Assembly (NCBI RefSeq): GCF_011067745.1
Contig: NZ_JAAMPJ010000017.1
Span: 124,001 to 188,000, forward strand
Length of the DNA: 64,000 nucleotides
Origin: Lentzea alba
GTDB taxonomy: Bacteria; Actinomycetota; Actinomycetes; Mycobacteriales; Pseudonocardiaceae
Reading direction: 5' to 3'
Below, piece after piece: positions 50,609-59,113 of the stretch. The position numbers and the translations under genes were made by a program. How positions within the stretch are numbered: position 1 is the stretch's first letter; each line of letters begins with the position of its first letter. The notes under the pieces were generated by a model. It was not told the origin of the DNA and did not search any database. It saw nothing but the letters and a program-made list of their open reading frames with translations.

Positions 50609-51121
50609 CTAGCGCCCGGCGAGACCGGCTGCTCTGCGGACTTCGGCGGCGATCGCGGGAACGTCCAGCGGTTCGGTGGTGTCGACCTCCACCACCGGGC
50701 CGACGCCCAACGGGCGCACCGGTTCTCCCCACAGCTCGGCCTCGTCGCGCTCCAGATCCAGGTGCCCCGCATGGCGATCGGCGGCCCTGGCGCAATAGCG
50801 CGCCCGAGCCACCTCCACCGGCACGACGCAACGCAGTTCCACCACGGGCCCGGGCAATGCCGCCACCAGGGGGCGGGTGTAGTCGAACCACGTGCTGTCC
50901 ACCACCGCGCCCGGACATCGACGTGCGATCCGCAGCACCGCGAGGACCGCCGCCCTGCCCAGCCGCCGCGACTCGCTCACCGTGGCAGGCGGGCCGAGCT
51001 CGTCGGCGAGGGCCTCCTTGACGTCGTCCTTGGCCAGCACCGGCAACCCGAGCGACGGACCGAGCGCGGTCGCCAACGTGGTCTTGCCCGCTCCCGGCCA
51101 GCCTCCCACCAGCACGAACAC
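50609..51121 (-). CDS. P-loop kinase-like ATPase (AAA_33 type)
   Basis: A 170-residue protein with Walker A GWPGAGKTT at about 7-15, 'PVLAKDDVKEALADELG' (lid and substrate region) and 'GAVVDSTWFDYTRPLV'. This layout is seen in small-molecule kinases such as gluconate-, chloramphenicol- or polynucleotide-kinase-like enzymes. The substrate is unknown. GTG 51121 lies 1 nt from the end of cvnD, so it is probably the last gene of the conservon transcript. Confidence 0.75.
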   Translation of the reverse strand: MFVLVGGWPGAGKTTLATALGPSLGLPVLAKDDVKEALADELGPPATVSESRRLGRAAVLAVLRIARRCPGAVVDSTWFDYTRPLVAALPGPVVELRCVVPVEVARARYCARAADRHAGHLDLERDEAELWGEPVRPLGVGPVVEVDTTEPLDVPAIAAEVRRAAGLAGR

Positions 51122-51122
51122 C

Positions 51123-51704
51123 CTAAACAGCGGCCAGCCGGTTCATCGAGTGCTGGATCAGGCCGACGAGCACCGTCTTGGACGACTCGCGGTTCCGCGC
51201 GTCGCACAGCACCACCGGGATCCCGTCGTCGAGATCGAGGGCGTGCCGGACCTCGTCCACGGTGTAGAGCTGCGCCCCGTCGAAGCAGTTCACGGCCACG
51301 ACGAACGGGATGCCGCGGTGCTCGAAGAAGTCGATCGACGGGAACGACGAGTCCAGCCGCCGCGTGTCCACCAGGACCACGGCGCCGATGGCACCGGTCG
51401 CCAGTTCGTCCCACATGAACCAGAACCTGTTCTGGCCCGGCGTTCCGAACAGGTACAGCACGACCGTCGTGTTGATCGTGATCCGGCCGAAGTCCAAGGC
51501 GACGGTCGTCGTGTCCTTGCCCTCGATGCCGGCGAGGTCGTCGACGTGCACACCGGCCTCGGTGAGCAGTTCCTCGGTCCGCAGCGGCGGGATCTCCGAG
51601 ACCGACGCGACCATGGTGGTCTTGCCGGTGCCGAACCCGCCGGCGATGACGATCTTGACCGCGGTCGGCACGGTCTGCTGGACGTCAGATCCCACGAACA
51701 CCAT
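51123..51704 (-). CDS. cvnD: Conservon GTPase/ATP-GTP-binding protein CvnD
   Basis: A 193-residue Ras-like protein: Walker A 'VIAGGFGTGKTTMV', 'LDFGRITI...LFGTPGQNRFWFMWDEL' (switch II DxxGQ replaced by TPGQ), and 'VVAVNCFDG' as the NKxD equivalent. These are typical CvnD features. ATG 51704 overlaps the cvnC end by 20 nt. With CvnA-C it forms a membrane-associated complex resembling a G-protein-coupled system in actinobacteria. Confidence 0.92.
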   Translation of the reverse strand: MVFVGSDVQQTVPTAVKIVIAGGFGTGKTTMVASVSEIPPLRTEELLTEAGVHVDDLAGIEGKDTTTVALDFGRITINTTVVLYLFGTPGQNRFWFMWDELATGAIGAVVLVDTRRLDSSFPSIDFFEHRGIPFVVAVNCFDGAQLYTVDEVRHALDLDDGIPVVLCDARNRESSKTVLVGLIQHSMNRLAAV

Positions 51705-52050
51705 CCAGTACGGCCTGCAGGAGATCCCGGTCGGGAATCTGGGGGGAGGAGTTCTGCACCAGCACGTCACCCCGCTCGATGAGGTCCGACAGCAGGACCT
51801 TGACGACGACGAGCGGGACGTCGAGGTAGGCGGCGACCTCGGCGACCGACAGGGGGCGTGCGCACAGGGCCATGATCTCGCGATGTTCGACCGTCAGCGA
51901 CGTCTGGTCGGACGCAAACGAGGACGCTCGGACCTGCGTCACCAGGTGCAAGTCAGGCGCGTTCGGCCGGGTGCGGCCGCGCACCATGGCGTACGGCCGC
52001 ACGAGAGGCCCCGCGGCCTCGTCGTACCACCAGTCCTCCCGCGCGGTCAT
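51685..52050 (-). CDS. cvnC: Conservon DUF742 protein CvnC
   Basis: A 121-residue DUF742 protein with 'WWYDEAAGPLVRPYAMVRGRTRP', 'REIMALCARPLSVAEVAAYLDVPLVVVKVLLSDLI' (a winged-helix-like segment) and the ending 'LQAVLDGVRGI'. Its ATG shares one base with the cvnB stop. It is a partner in the CvnABCD complex. Confidence 0.93.
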   Translation of the reverse strand: MTAREDWWYDEAAGPLVRPYAMVRGRTRPNAPDLHLVTQVRASSFASDQTSLTVEHREIMALCARPLSVAEVAAYLDVPLVVVKVLLSDLIERGDVLVQNSSPQIPDRDLLQAVLDGVRGI

Positions 52051-52484
52051 CAGCGCGACTCACGCGCCGAGGGGACGGTTGCCGTTTCCTGGCGCGGGGC
52101 CGACGAGAGGTACGTGCCAACCCGCTTGACCAGCATGTTCATCTCGTAGGCGATCATGCCCATGTCGGCGTCCTCCTCGCCCAGGACCGCGAGGCACGCG
52201 CCGTGCCCGGCCGCGGTCACGAACAGGTAGGCGTGCTCCATCTCGACGATGGTCTGCCGGACCGCGCCGCCGCCGAAGTGCCGGCCCGTGCCGCGGGCGA
52301 GCGACTGGAACGCCGACGCCATCGCGGACAGGTGCTCCGAGTCGTCGCGGGACAGGCCTGCCGAGCGGCCCAGCAGGAGGCCGTCCGCCGACAGCACGAC
52401 CGCGTGACGGGCGCCGACCACGCGCTGGATCAGGTCCTCCAGCAACCAGTTCAGTTCGCCGTGCTGGCTGGTGTTGTCCTTCAT
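52050..52484 (-). CDS. cvnB: Conservon roadblock/LC7 protein CvnB
   Basis: A 144-residue roadblock/LC7 domain protein: 'LNWLLEDLIQRVVGARHAVVLSADGLLLGRSAGLSRD' then 'RQTIVEMEHAYLFVTAAGHGACLAVLGEEDADMGMIAYEMNMLVKRVG'. Roadblock proteins regulate small GTPases, here CvnD. The start overlaps the cvnA stop by 4 nt. Confidence 0.93.
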   Translation of the reverse strand: MKDNTSQHGELNWLLEDLIQRVVGARHAVVLSADGLLLGRSAGLSRDDSEHLSAMASAFQSLARGTGRHFGGGAVRQTIVEMEHAYLFVTAAGHGACLAVLGEEDADMGMIAYEMNMLVKRVGTYLSSAPRQETATVPSARESR

Positions 52485-54811
52485 GACGAGGGGGCTCCTT
52501 CTGATCTCCAGTCGTCGGTCAGCCGGGCGTCACGGGTGCCGCGCTGGAACGCGGCGAGCCCGTCTCGGATCCGCTCGGCCGGCCTTGCGCCGCTCACCGG
52601 CTCGGCGTGCGGCGTCTCCTCCGCGGACTGCATGAGCTGCGGCGCCAGATTCTGCCGCTTCTTCCTGCGGGGAAGTGGGGCCTTCCCATCCTGCGGAAGT
52701 GGTGTTGGGGTCGGTTCGTCCACGGGTGCGTCTGTCTCGGAAACGGCCGGCGGAGCCGTCGAGTTCAGCGCCGCCCGCACCTCGGGGGTCACCGTGATCG
52801 GGAAACTCGGGTGTTCCTCGACGTGGCCGTGGTGGTGGTCGTGGAACGACCGCACCGGCATCTGCGTGGTCTCGGTGATGTCGCCGGCCGTGTTGTGTGG
52901 GGCGACGATGTTCGGCGGCAGCACGCACAACGCGACCGTGCCGCCGTAGGGCGAGTCGCGCAGCTCCACCTTGATGCCCCGCCGCGCGGCGAGCCGGGCG
53001 ACGACGAACAGCCCCAGCCGGGACTCGCCCCGGAACGCCATCGTCTCGAAGGCCGGCGGGTTGGAGAGCTTCGCGTTGGCCTGCAGACGCTCCTCCCGCG
53101 TCATGCCGAGCCCGTGGTCCTCGATCTCGATCACGATCCCGTGCGGCACGGCGCTGGAGTGGACGATCACCTCCGACCGCGGCGACGAGAACGCCGTCGC
53201 GTTGTCGACGAGCTCCGCGAGCAGGTGGATGGTGTCGGCGACGGCCACCCCCACCAGTGCGCGGTCGGGCACCGGGTTGACCCTGACCCGGACGTACTGC
53301 TCGGTCTCGGCGACCGCGGAGCGGATGACGTCGCTCAGCCGCACCGGCTTGCGCCACTGCCTGCCCGGCTGCTCCCCGGCGAGGATGATCAGGTTCTCCG
53401 CGTTGCGGCGGGCACGCGTCGCCAGGTGGTCGAGCTGGAACAGCGAGTCGAGCTGCTCGGGGTGCTCCTCCTCGCGCTCCAGCTTGTCGAGGATCTTGAG
53501 CTGCCGGTGGACGAGACCCTGGTTGCGGTGCGCGATGTCGAGGAAGACCCGGTTCACGCCCTCACGGGCCTGCGTCTCCTTCACCGCCGCCGCGACCGCC
53601 GTGTACTGGGCGGTGTTGAACGCGTCCGCGACCTGGCCGATCTCGTCGTTGCCGTAGTCCAGCGGCGGCATGTCGCGGTGCACGTCCACCTGCTCGCCGC
53701 CGCGCAGCCGCGCCACGATGTGCGGCAGCCGTTCCTGCGCGAGCCGCAGCGTGTCCTCGCGCAACGACGCCAGCCGCGTGACCAGGGCCCGCGACACGAG
53801 CCGGTTCGAGATGCGCAGCGCCAGCACGATGCCCACGACGACCGCGAGCAACGCGATCAGGCTGCCGATCAGCACCGCGGTGAACCGGCTGCCGGCCTTG
53901 GCGAGACCCAGGTTCGCGCCGTCTCCCGCCTGCTGGATCGCGATCCCGACGAGCTTCTCGTGCACCGGACCGGCCGCCGCGCGCCACTGCTGGTCGGTGA
54001 CTCCCGCGTCGCCGTTGATGATCCGGCCTTCGAGGTCGAGCAGCGCCCGGTACTCCGCACTCCCCCGCAGCGCGTCGTACTGCGCGCGCGGCTGCTCGAG
54101 TGCGAACGGGATCGTGGAGTCGATGCCGGCGTGGTAGGCACCGACGAGCCGGGCGAACTCGATGCGCTCGGCGGGGGTGAACGTGCCGTTGAGCAACCCG
54201 CGTGAGCCGATGGTGGTGTCGCGGGACATCCAGTCGGCGGCCTGGAAGATCGTGACGGCCTGAACGTTGGCCTGGCTCGCCTCCGCGTCCGGCACCAGCC
54301 GCGCCTGCCGGGAGAACAGCGCCACGCCCGCGTCGAGCAGGCCGTTGTAGTAGTCGTAGACCGCCTGCGGGTTCGCGGCGCCCGACTCGACCTGCGCACG
54401 CTGCTGCGGCAGCTCGTCCAGCACGGAGTTGAGTGCGTTGATCCGGTCGACGATGTCCTGGGGTGAGCTGTCCGCGAGGTCCGTGAACGCGGCTTTCATC
54501 TTCCGGACCGACTCGTCGGTGACGTCCTGCTGCCGGTTCAGCGCGGCCGCGTCCACTCCGGCGGCCTTGCTCAGCAGCTCGAGGCTCAGCTGACGTTCCT
54601 TCTGCAGTCCGGCGAACGCGTCGACGGACGGGATCGTCGCGTCCTTCACGCTCGAAGCGACCGACCGCATGTAGATACCGTCAAAAAGGGTGTAAGAGGA
54701 GAAAACCGCCCACATGATCAGGAGCACCACGCTGGGCACGACCACAACACCAGCCAGCCGCGACCGAATGGTCCGCGGGTTGGTCGGTGTGTAACCGCTC
54801 TTCTCGCTCAC
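52481..54811 (-). CDS. cvnA: Conservon sensor histidine-kinase-like protein CvnA
   Basis: A 776-residue membrane sensor. The first helix is at about 22-45 and an extracytoplasmic nitrate/nitrite-sensing-like domain spans about 55-310. A second helix (LIGSLIALLAVVVGIVLAL) leads into HAMP. A DHp-like segment holds 'FLDIAHRNQGLVHRQLKILDKLE', and the HATPase domain has 'ELVDNATAFSSPRSEV', 'DHGLGMTREER' and 'GLFVVARLA'. A Pro-rich tail follows. CvnA proteins are atypical kinases that work with CvnB-D. No response regulator is adjacent, as usual for conservons. Confidence 0.93.
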   Translation of the reverse strand: MSEKSGYTPTNPRTIRSRLAGVVVVPSVVLLIMWAVFSSYTLFDGIYMRSVASSVKDATIPSVDAFAGLQKERQLSLELLSKAAGVDAAALNRQQDVTDESVRKMKAAFTDLADSSPQDIVDRINALNSVLDELPQQRAQVESGAANPQAVYDYYNGLLDAGVALFSRQARLVPDAEASQANVQAVTIFQAADWMSRDTTIGSRGLLNGTFTPAERIEFARLVGAYHAGIDSTIPFALEQPRAQYDALRGSAEYRALLDLEGRIINGDAGVTDQQWRAAAGPVHEKLVGIAIQQAGDGANLGLAKAGSRFTAVLIGSLIALLAVVVGIVLALRISNRLVSRALVTRLASLREDTLRLAQERLPHIVARLRGGEQVDVHRDMPPLDYGNDEIGQVADAFNTAQYTAVAAAVKETQAREGVNRVFLDIAHRNQGLVHRQLKILDKLEREEEHPEQLDSLFQLDHLATRARRNAENLIILAGEQPGRQWRKPVRLSDVIRSAVAETEQYVRVRVNPVPDRALVGVAVADTIHLLAELVDNATAFSSPRSEVIVHSSAVPHGIVIEIEDHGLGMTREERLQANAKLSNPPAFETMAFRGESRLGLFVVARLAARRGIKVELRDSPYGGTVALCVLPPNIVAPHNTAGDITETTQMPVRSFHDHHHGHVEEHPSFPITVTPEVRAALNSTAPPAVSETDAPVDEPTPTPLPQDGKAPLPRRKKRQNLAPQLMQSAEETPHAEPVSGARPAERIRDGLAAFQRGTRDARLTDDWRSEGAPSS

Positions 54812-54884
54812 AGCGCTCTCTTGGTCTCCCGTGTCCCACAGCTAGCGCCGCAGGTAACCCGAGTCACTCCTTCGGCTGCAATTA

Positions 54885-54913
54885 GGTTACAAGTAGAGAT
54901 CATCGTTACCCAA
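54885..54913 (-). promoter_or_regulatory. Promoter candidate of the conservon operon
   Basis: On the minus strand TTGGGT (54913 to 54908) and TAACCT (54890 to 54885) are separated by 17 nt. They lie in a locally AT-rich stretch about 75 nt upstream of cvnA. Confidence 0.4.
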
Positions 54914-54978
54914 TGACAGCGATCACACGCAGTACGCGGTTGGCAGGCTACCCAGTCGAGTGAGCGGCGCAACACCCG

Positions 54979-55013
54979 GTACGAGGGTTCTCACAAGGCA
55001 AGAACCCCCGTAC
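54979..55013 (-). terminator. Hairpin terminator downstream of the secreted propeller-like gene
   Basis: GTACGAGGGTTCT (54979-54991) and AGAACCCCCGTAC (55001-55013) form a 13-bp stem with one mismatch and a 9-nt loop, 22 nt past the stop of the minus-strand gene. Confidence 0.6.
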
Positions 55014-55034
55014 GGGCTAGTTCCTGTGCTCGTT

Positions 55035-55949
55035 CTACGGACGCTCTACAGCGACGACGGTGTAAGTCGTCTCGGGCGTCGGCGGCGTGCTGAACCGGGC
55101 ATTCGGCAGGTACAGACGCTTGCCGAACGCGGCGACAGTCGTAGGAACGTCGAACCGCGCGTCCGTGCGTTCCGCCGCAAGGGTCGCGCCATCACGACTG
55201 AGCGTGTAGCGCGCTACTTTGTTCAACCTGTTTTGCACCACGAACAACTGGCGCCCCTCACGCAACAGGCCGTCTCCATTGGTGAGTACTTGACCGTGCA
55301 AATTGATGTTCGCGGTTTTGCCCGTCCGTGGATCGATCCGGAAGAGCAACCCGGTGTTGCTCTGCACGGCGATCAAACCCCCGTCGAGCCCGGTGACGAT
55401 TCCGTTGAGGTTCGTCGCACCGGGCGTGACGACGAGGTCGCCGGTCAGCGCCAGGGTCCGGTGCGGCTTGAGGTTGAGCGGCACCTCGTACAGAACCGCC
55501 TTGCGCGAGTCAGTGAACCACGCCGACTTCTCGGTCAGCACGACGTCGTTGACGAACGTGTCCGCGGTCGCGAACTGGAACTTCGCCAGCAACACGCCGG
55601 TGCGGGTGTCGTAGACGCGTGCGTCGCCACCAACACCACCCGCGACCCACAGCCGTTTGCGCGCATCGACCTTCATGCCGAGCGACGGCGTGCCGGGCCC
55701 CTTGGCGAGCACCTTGCCCTTGCCGGTGCGCAGGTCCGCCGCGTAGATCGACCCGTCGGCCCGCGACCCGAAGTAGGCCGTGGCGCCGCTGATCGCGATG
55801 CCTTCCGGCTGCCACCCGTTCGGCAGGGAGAACTCCGTCGGGAACTGCCCTGTTGGATCATGCTGGGACGCGTCTGCGGTGGCCGGCGCCGCGGCGGTGA
55901 GCGTGAGGCCCAGGACCGCCGCGAGCAGGACACCGAATCTGCGGTACAT
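55035..55949 (-). CDS. Secreted SMP-30/NHL-like beta-propeller protein
   Basis: A 304-residue protein. The signal peptide MYRRFGVLLAAVLGLTLTAAAPATADA is followed by repeated beta-propeller strands: 'NGWQPEGIAISGATAYFGSRADGSIYAADLRTGKGKVLAKG', 'GDARVYDTRTGVLLAKFQF' and 'DGLLREGRQLFVVQNRLNKVARYTL'. Related proteins are often mislabelled superoxide dismutase in databases. They resemble SMP-30/gluconolactonase or Vgb-like sugar or lactone-binding propellers. AAAGGAGA lies 6 nt before ATG 55949. It is divergent from another secreted gene. Confidence 0.75.
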   Translation of the reverse strand: MYRRFGVLLAAVLGLTLTAAAPATADASQHDPTGQFPTEFSLPNGWQPEGIAISGATAYFGSRADGSIYAADLRTGKGKVLAKGPGTPSLGMKVDARKRLWVAGGVGGDARVYDTRTGVLLAKFQFATADTFVNDVVLTEKSAWFTDSRKAVLYEVPLNLKPHRTLALTGDLVVTPGATNLNGIVTGLDGGLIAVQSNTGLLFRIDPRTGKTANINLHGQVLTNGDGLLREGRQLFVVQNRLNKVARYTLSRDGATLAAERTDARFDVPTTVAAFGKRLYLPNARFSTPPTPETTYTVVAVERP

Positions 55950-56060
55950 GCCGTCTCCTTTGGTTTGGGGTGCGTCTCCGATCCTTGTGCCTGCGGAGGG
56001 GCGAACCGGAGTTTTCTCAGGAAGCCGACATGTCCACAGCTCAGCGGTGGCTAGGCTGAG

Positions 56061-57353
56061 TTGGTGATCATCGGAGAAGGCACGCGAACCCGGCTGCTCG
56101 TCGTGCTGGTCGCTTTCGTCGCCTCGCTGACGTGGGTGCAGCCGGCGTCGGCGGCGACCGCGTTGACCGTCCTGCCGAACGCCTCCAGGGACTTCAAGCT
56201 CAAGATCGACCCGACGGCGGACTGGCGCGCGTACGGCGCGGCCATCAGGGGCGCCGAGGCGTCCGGCGCGGTCACCAGGGTCACACCGTTGCAGGTGGCG
56301 CAGTCCGCGCAGCACGTCGGACGGGCGGCCCTGTGCCACGACACGGGACTGGACGGCACCTACAAGTACGACGGTTTCTGCTGGGACCAGGCGGACGACA
56401 ACACCAGCGCCTACTCCGCCGACGGCGGCTGGCACCCCCAGGGACTCACGGCCTCCCACGACTTCGACGGGACGTCGTACCACGGCCACCACCTCTACCT
56501 GGCCTCCTGGTTCTTCGGCAGTGAGGCGGGAGGAAAGGACCGGTTCGGGCGCATCACCATCGCCGAGTCCACCGGCGGCCGGATCACCTACGGCCACGTC
56601 ATGCTCGTCCAGCCCACCGGCAACGACTCGTCCGGCAACTTCATCCCCGTCACCAACGTCCACGCCGACGGCATCGTCTGGTACGGCAACAAGCTGTTCG
56701 TGGCCAACGGCGGCGAGCTCCTAGTCTTCGACATGCAGTACCTGTGGAAGATGAGCACCACTTCCCGCGAGGAGACCGGCATTCGCGCCGGCGCCTCGTC
56801 AGCGCGCTGGCACCAGTGGGCACTACCGCTGGTGGCCCGCTATCACACGGCTGAGCGCTCGACCAATCCTCGCGCCTGCGCGGGAGGCAGCGGACCGATC
56901 TGCCTGGGTTCGCTGAGCCTCGACCGCAGCACCACCCCGCCCACCCTGGTCTCCGGCGAGTACCGCTCCCACGACGCGGGTGGCGGAGGCCGGATCGCCC
57001 GCTGGCCGTTGAGCGACCGCTACGACCTGCCCAGGGCGGACAACGGCGACGCCGTCAACACCACTTCCGCCGCGGCCGGGTACAGCACGCCGGTCTTCCA
57101 GATGCAGGGCGTGGCAACCGACGGCACCTGGTACTACATGGCCGGCGAATGCCCCACGAGCTGGGTCGCCGACCCCACGGCCCGCGGCGCTTACTCGTGC
57201 GTCCACCGCGCACAACCCGGCGCCGCGCCGTCCGTGCTCACCAGGGCCCCCAGCCTCACTCAGAACCTCTCCTACAGCCGTGCGTCCGGACGCCTGTGGG
57301 GCCTGAACGAGTGGACAGGGCACCGAGTGGTCTTCAGCATCGACCCGCCCTGA
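56061..57353 (+). CDS. Secreted protein of unknown function, propeller-like
   Basis: A 430-residue protein. The signal peptide (RLLVVLVAFVASLTWVQPASA) is followed by a long exported region rich in Trp, Tyr, His and Gly. Motifs recur as strand pairs ('HHLYLASWFFG', 'NKLFVANGGELLVFDMQYLW', 'TDGTWYYMAGECPTSW', 'RLWGLNEWTGHRVVFSID'). Several Cys pairs could form disulfides. The start is TTG 56061 or GTG 56064. I do not recognise the family; the fold looks all-beta. It is divergent from the other secreted propeller gene and convergent with the XRE gene. Confidence 0.6.
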   Translation: MVIIGEGTRTRLLVVLVAFVASLTWVQPASAATALTVLPNASRDFKLKIDPTADWRAYGAAIRGAEASGAVTRVTPLQVAQSAQHVGRAALCHDTGLDGTYKYDGFCWDQADDNTSAYSADGGWHPQGLTASHDFDGTSYHGHHLYLASWFFGSEAGGKDRFGRITIAESTGGRITYGHVMLVQPTGNDSSGNFIPVTNVHADGIVWYGNKLFVANGGELLVFDMQYLWKMSTTSREETGIRAGASSARWHQWALPLVARYHTAERSTNPRACAGGSGPICLGSLSLDRSTTPPTLVSGEYRSHDAGGGGRIARWPLSDRYDLPRADNGDAVNTTSAAAGYSTPVFQMQGVATDGTWYYMAGECPTSWVADPTARGAYSCVHRAQPGAAPSVLTRAPSLTQNLSYSRASGRLWGLNEWTGHRVVFSIDPP

Positions 57354-57356
57354 CCC

Positions 57357-58199
57357 TCACAGTTCCGCGGCGGCCTCGGCGATGAGCTCCAGCGACTCGC
57401 CGGTGCCGAGCGCGAGCTGCTGCAGCCCGGTGAACCGCTGGGCGCACTGCTCGGTCAGGCCGGGTTCCTCGAAGTACTCGCCCTTGATGAAGGTCTCCAG
57501 GTACGCCACGTCGTTGTGCTGGCGGTGCGGGAACTCCAGCAACGTGAACGGCGACCCCATCGCCGGATAGGCCCCGGCGGCGCGCGGCACGACCTGCAGG
57601 CTCACCGTCGGGTGCTCGCTGACCTCCATCAGGTGCAGCAGCTGCGCCTTCATCACCCGCGGCCCGCCGACGACCTGCCGCAGCACGGCTTCCGGGAAGA
57701 CCGCCTGCACGGTCAGCGGGTCCTTGTCGCCCAGCCGCGCCGACCACGCCTCCCGCACCATCGTCAGCCGCGCGATCCGCACCGGGTCGTCGGTCAGCAT
57801 CGCCGCGTTCGTGTACCCGCCGAGTTGAAAGACGGCGGGCACGAGATCCGTCGTGAACACCCGCAGCGATGTCGCCTCGAACACGAGATTCGTGAAGTCG
57901 GCGGCCGGATCGAAGTTCGGCTCGTTGTTGAGCGCGCGCGTACGGGCGTGTTCCGCGTACTGCGCCCGCAACACCACGGCCTGCCATTGCGGCGTCGGCA
58001 CCTTGTAGACGTAACCCAGCGCCATGACGTCGACCGGCGCCGACGGCTGCACGGCGTTCTCCATCATGGACAGCTTGGCGCTGCTGAAACCCACGCGCTG
58101 GCCCGCCTCCGCGAGGCTGAGCTCGCGCTCGTTGCGCCACCCGGCCAGCTGCCGCCCGATGGCGCGTTCGAGCGTCGTGGCCCGGAAATCCTTCGGCAT
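57357..58199 (-). CDS. XRE-family HTH regulator with DUF5753 domain
   Basis: A 280-residue protein with an HTH ('ELSLAEAGQRVGFSSAKLSMMENAV') and a DUF5753 domain: 'FTNLVFEATSLRVFTTDLVPAVFQLGGYTNAAM', 'VVGGPRVMKAQLLHLME' and 'VPRAAGAYPAMGSPFTLLEFP'. It belongs to the same class as the regulator at 30.8 kb. A TATCCT -10 and a 6-bp dyad sit directly before the ATG, suggesting a leaderless, self-controlled transcript. Upstream on the same strand is a minimal NB-ARC gene, 123 nt away. Confidence 0.87.
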   Translation of the reverse strand: MPKDFRATTLERAIGRQLAGWRNERELSLAEAGQRVGFSSAKLSMMENAVQPSAPVDVMALGYVYKVPTPQWQAVVLRAQYAEHARTRALNNEPNFDPAADFTNLVFEATSLRVFTTDLVPAVFQLGGYTNAAMLTDDPVRIARLTMVREAWSARLGDKDPLTVQAVFPEAVLRQVVGGPRVMKAQLLHLMEVSEHPTVSLQVVPRAAGAYPAMGSPFTLLEFPHRQHNDVAYLETFIKGEYFEEPGLTEQCAQRFTGLQQLALGTGESLELIAEAAAEL

Positions 58200-58206
58200 G
58201 ACGCGA

Positions 58207-58234
58207 AGGATATGACCAATTCGGATTCCCGAAT
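58207..58234 (-). promoter_or_regulatory. Leaderless promoter with operator-like dyad
   Basis: TATCCT on the minus strand (58212 to 58207) lies 7 nt before ATG 58199. The dyad ATTCGG (58219-58224) / CCGAAT (58229-58234) lies just upstream of the -10, where a repressor would block RNA polymerase. Confidence 0.45.
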
Positions 58235-58322
58235 GGGACCACCCGGTGTGGACAACCCTTTAGCGGCAACGTTCTTCGTTTATCAGAGAGCTATGTCGTT
58301 GAACGGCCGTGTGTGCAATTTA

Positions 58323-59063
58323 CTATTGATAGCGCTTCGTGCGCGCGTGGGCACGCACAAGGTCGTGGAACCGGAACGCGTAGTCACCGACCTCGGTCAG
58401 CAACGACTTCTCGACCAGGTCGTCCAGCGCGTCCTCGACGTCGCAGTCGGGCTCCCCCGCGATCGCCGCCGCCACCGGCACGCCGAACGTGCCGGGCTCC
58501 CACGCGCACAACCGGTACAGCCGCGCCTGCCGTTCCGGAAGCTCCACATAGGACCGGTCGAGCAGCTGGCCGAGACGCCCGTCGTCGGTGAGCGGTTCGA
58601 CCTCGATCTCCTGCGCCTCCGGAAGGTCCAGCTTCACCCGGCTGGTCACGAGCACCGTGCCGGACGCGGGCAGCAGCGGCGTCACCTGGTCGGCGGAGTC
58701 CGCGTTGTCCAGCAACAGGGTGAACTGCCGCCTGGCCACGAGGCCCCGGAACACCGCCGCCGTCTCGTCCGCGGCGACGCCGTCGAGACCGAACGCCCGC
58801 AGCAGCCGATCGAGATCCTGGGTCGCCAGGTCGACGTACAACTGCTCGCCGGATCGCCGCTCCTGCAACCACTTCAGCGCCAGCGCGGTCTTCCCCACCC
58901 CGCCGGGCCCGCTGAGCACCGTCACCCCGCCGGCCCTGATGCCCGCCAGTTCGGCGTCGCGGCCCACGAAGTGCCGCGGCGGCGCCGGCGGCCGGAACCG
59001 CCTCGGTACGTCGTAGGTGCAGCGGATCGCGCCTGTGCTGGTGCCCGTCAGAACGTCACTCAT
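58323..59063 (-). CDS. Minimal NB-ARC ATPase lacking TPR region
   Basis: A 246-residue protein beginning at ATG 59063 (GGGGAGG upstream; GTG 59066 is adjacent). It contains 'PPRHFVGRDAEL', Walker A GPGGVGKT (about 52-59), Walker B FTLLLDNAD, 'VLVTSRVKLDL' and a winged-helix part ending in FHDLV at the MHD position. It then stops after 12 more residues. The normal GLPL segment is missing and the domain is compact. It could be an engineered-down switch domain, or the remains of a longer gene whose 3' part was lost. Confidence 0.75.
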   Translation of the reverse strand: MSDVLTGTSTGAIRCTYDVPRRFRPPAPPRHFVGRDAELAGIRAGGVTVLSGPGGVGKTALALKWLQERRSGEQLYVDLATQDLDRLLRAFGLDGVAADETAAVFRGLVARRQFTLLLDNADSADQVTPLLPASGTVLVTSRVKLDLPEAQEIEVEPLTDDGRLGQLLDRSYVELPERQARLYRLCAWEPGTFGVPVAAAIAGEPDCDVEDALDDLVEKSLLTEVGDYAFRFHDLVRAHARTKRYQ

Positions 59064-59113
59064 CACCCGTACCTCCCCGACACCTTGAAGCTACGGGCTT
59101 TCACCGTCTTGCG

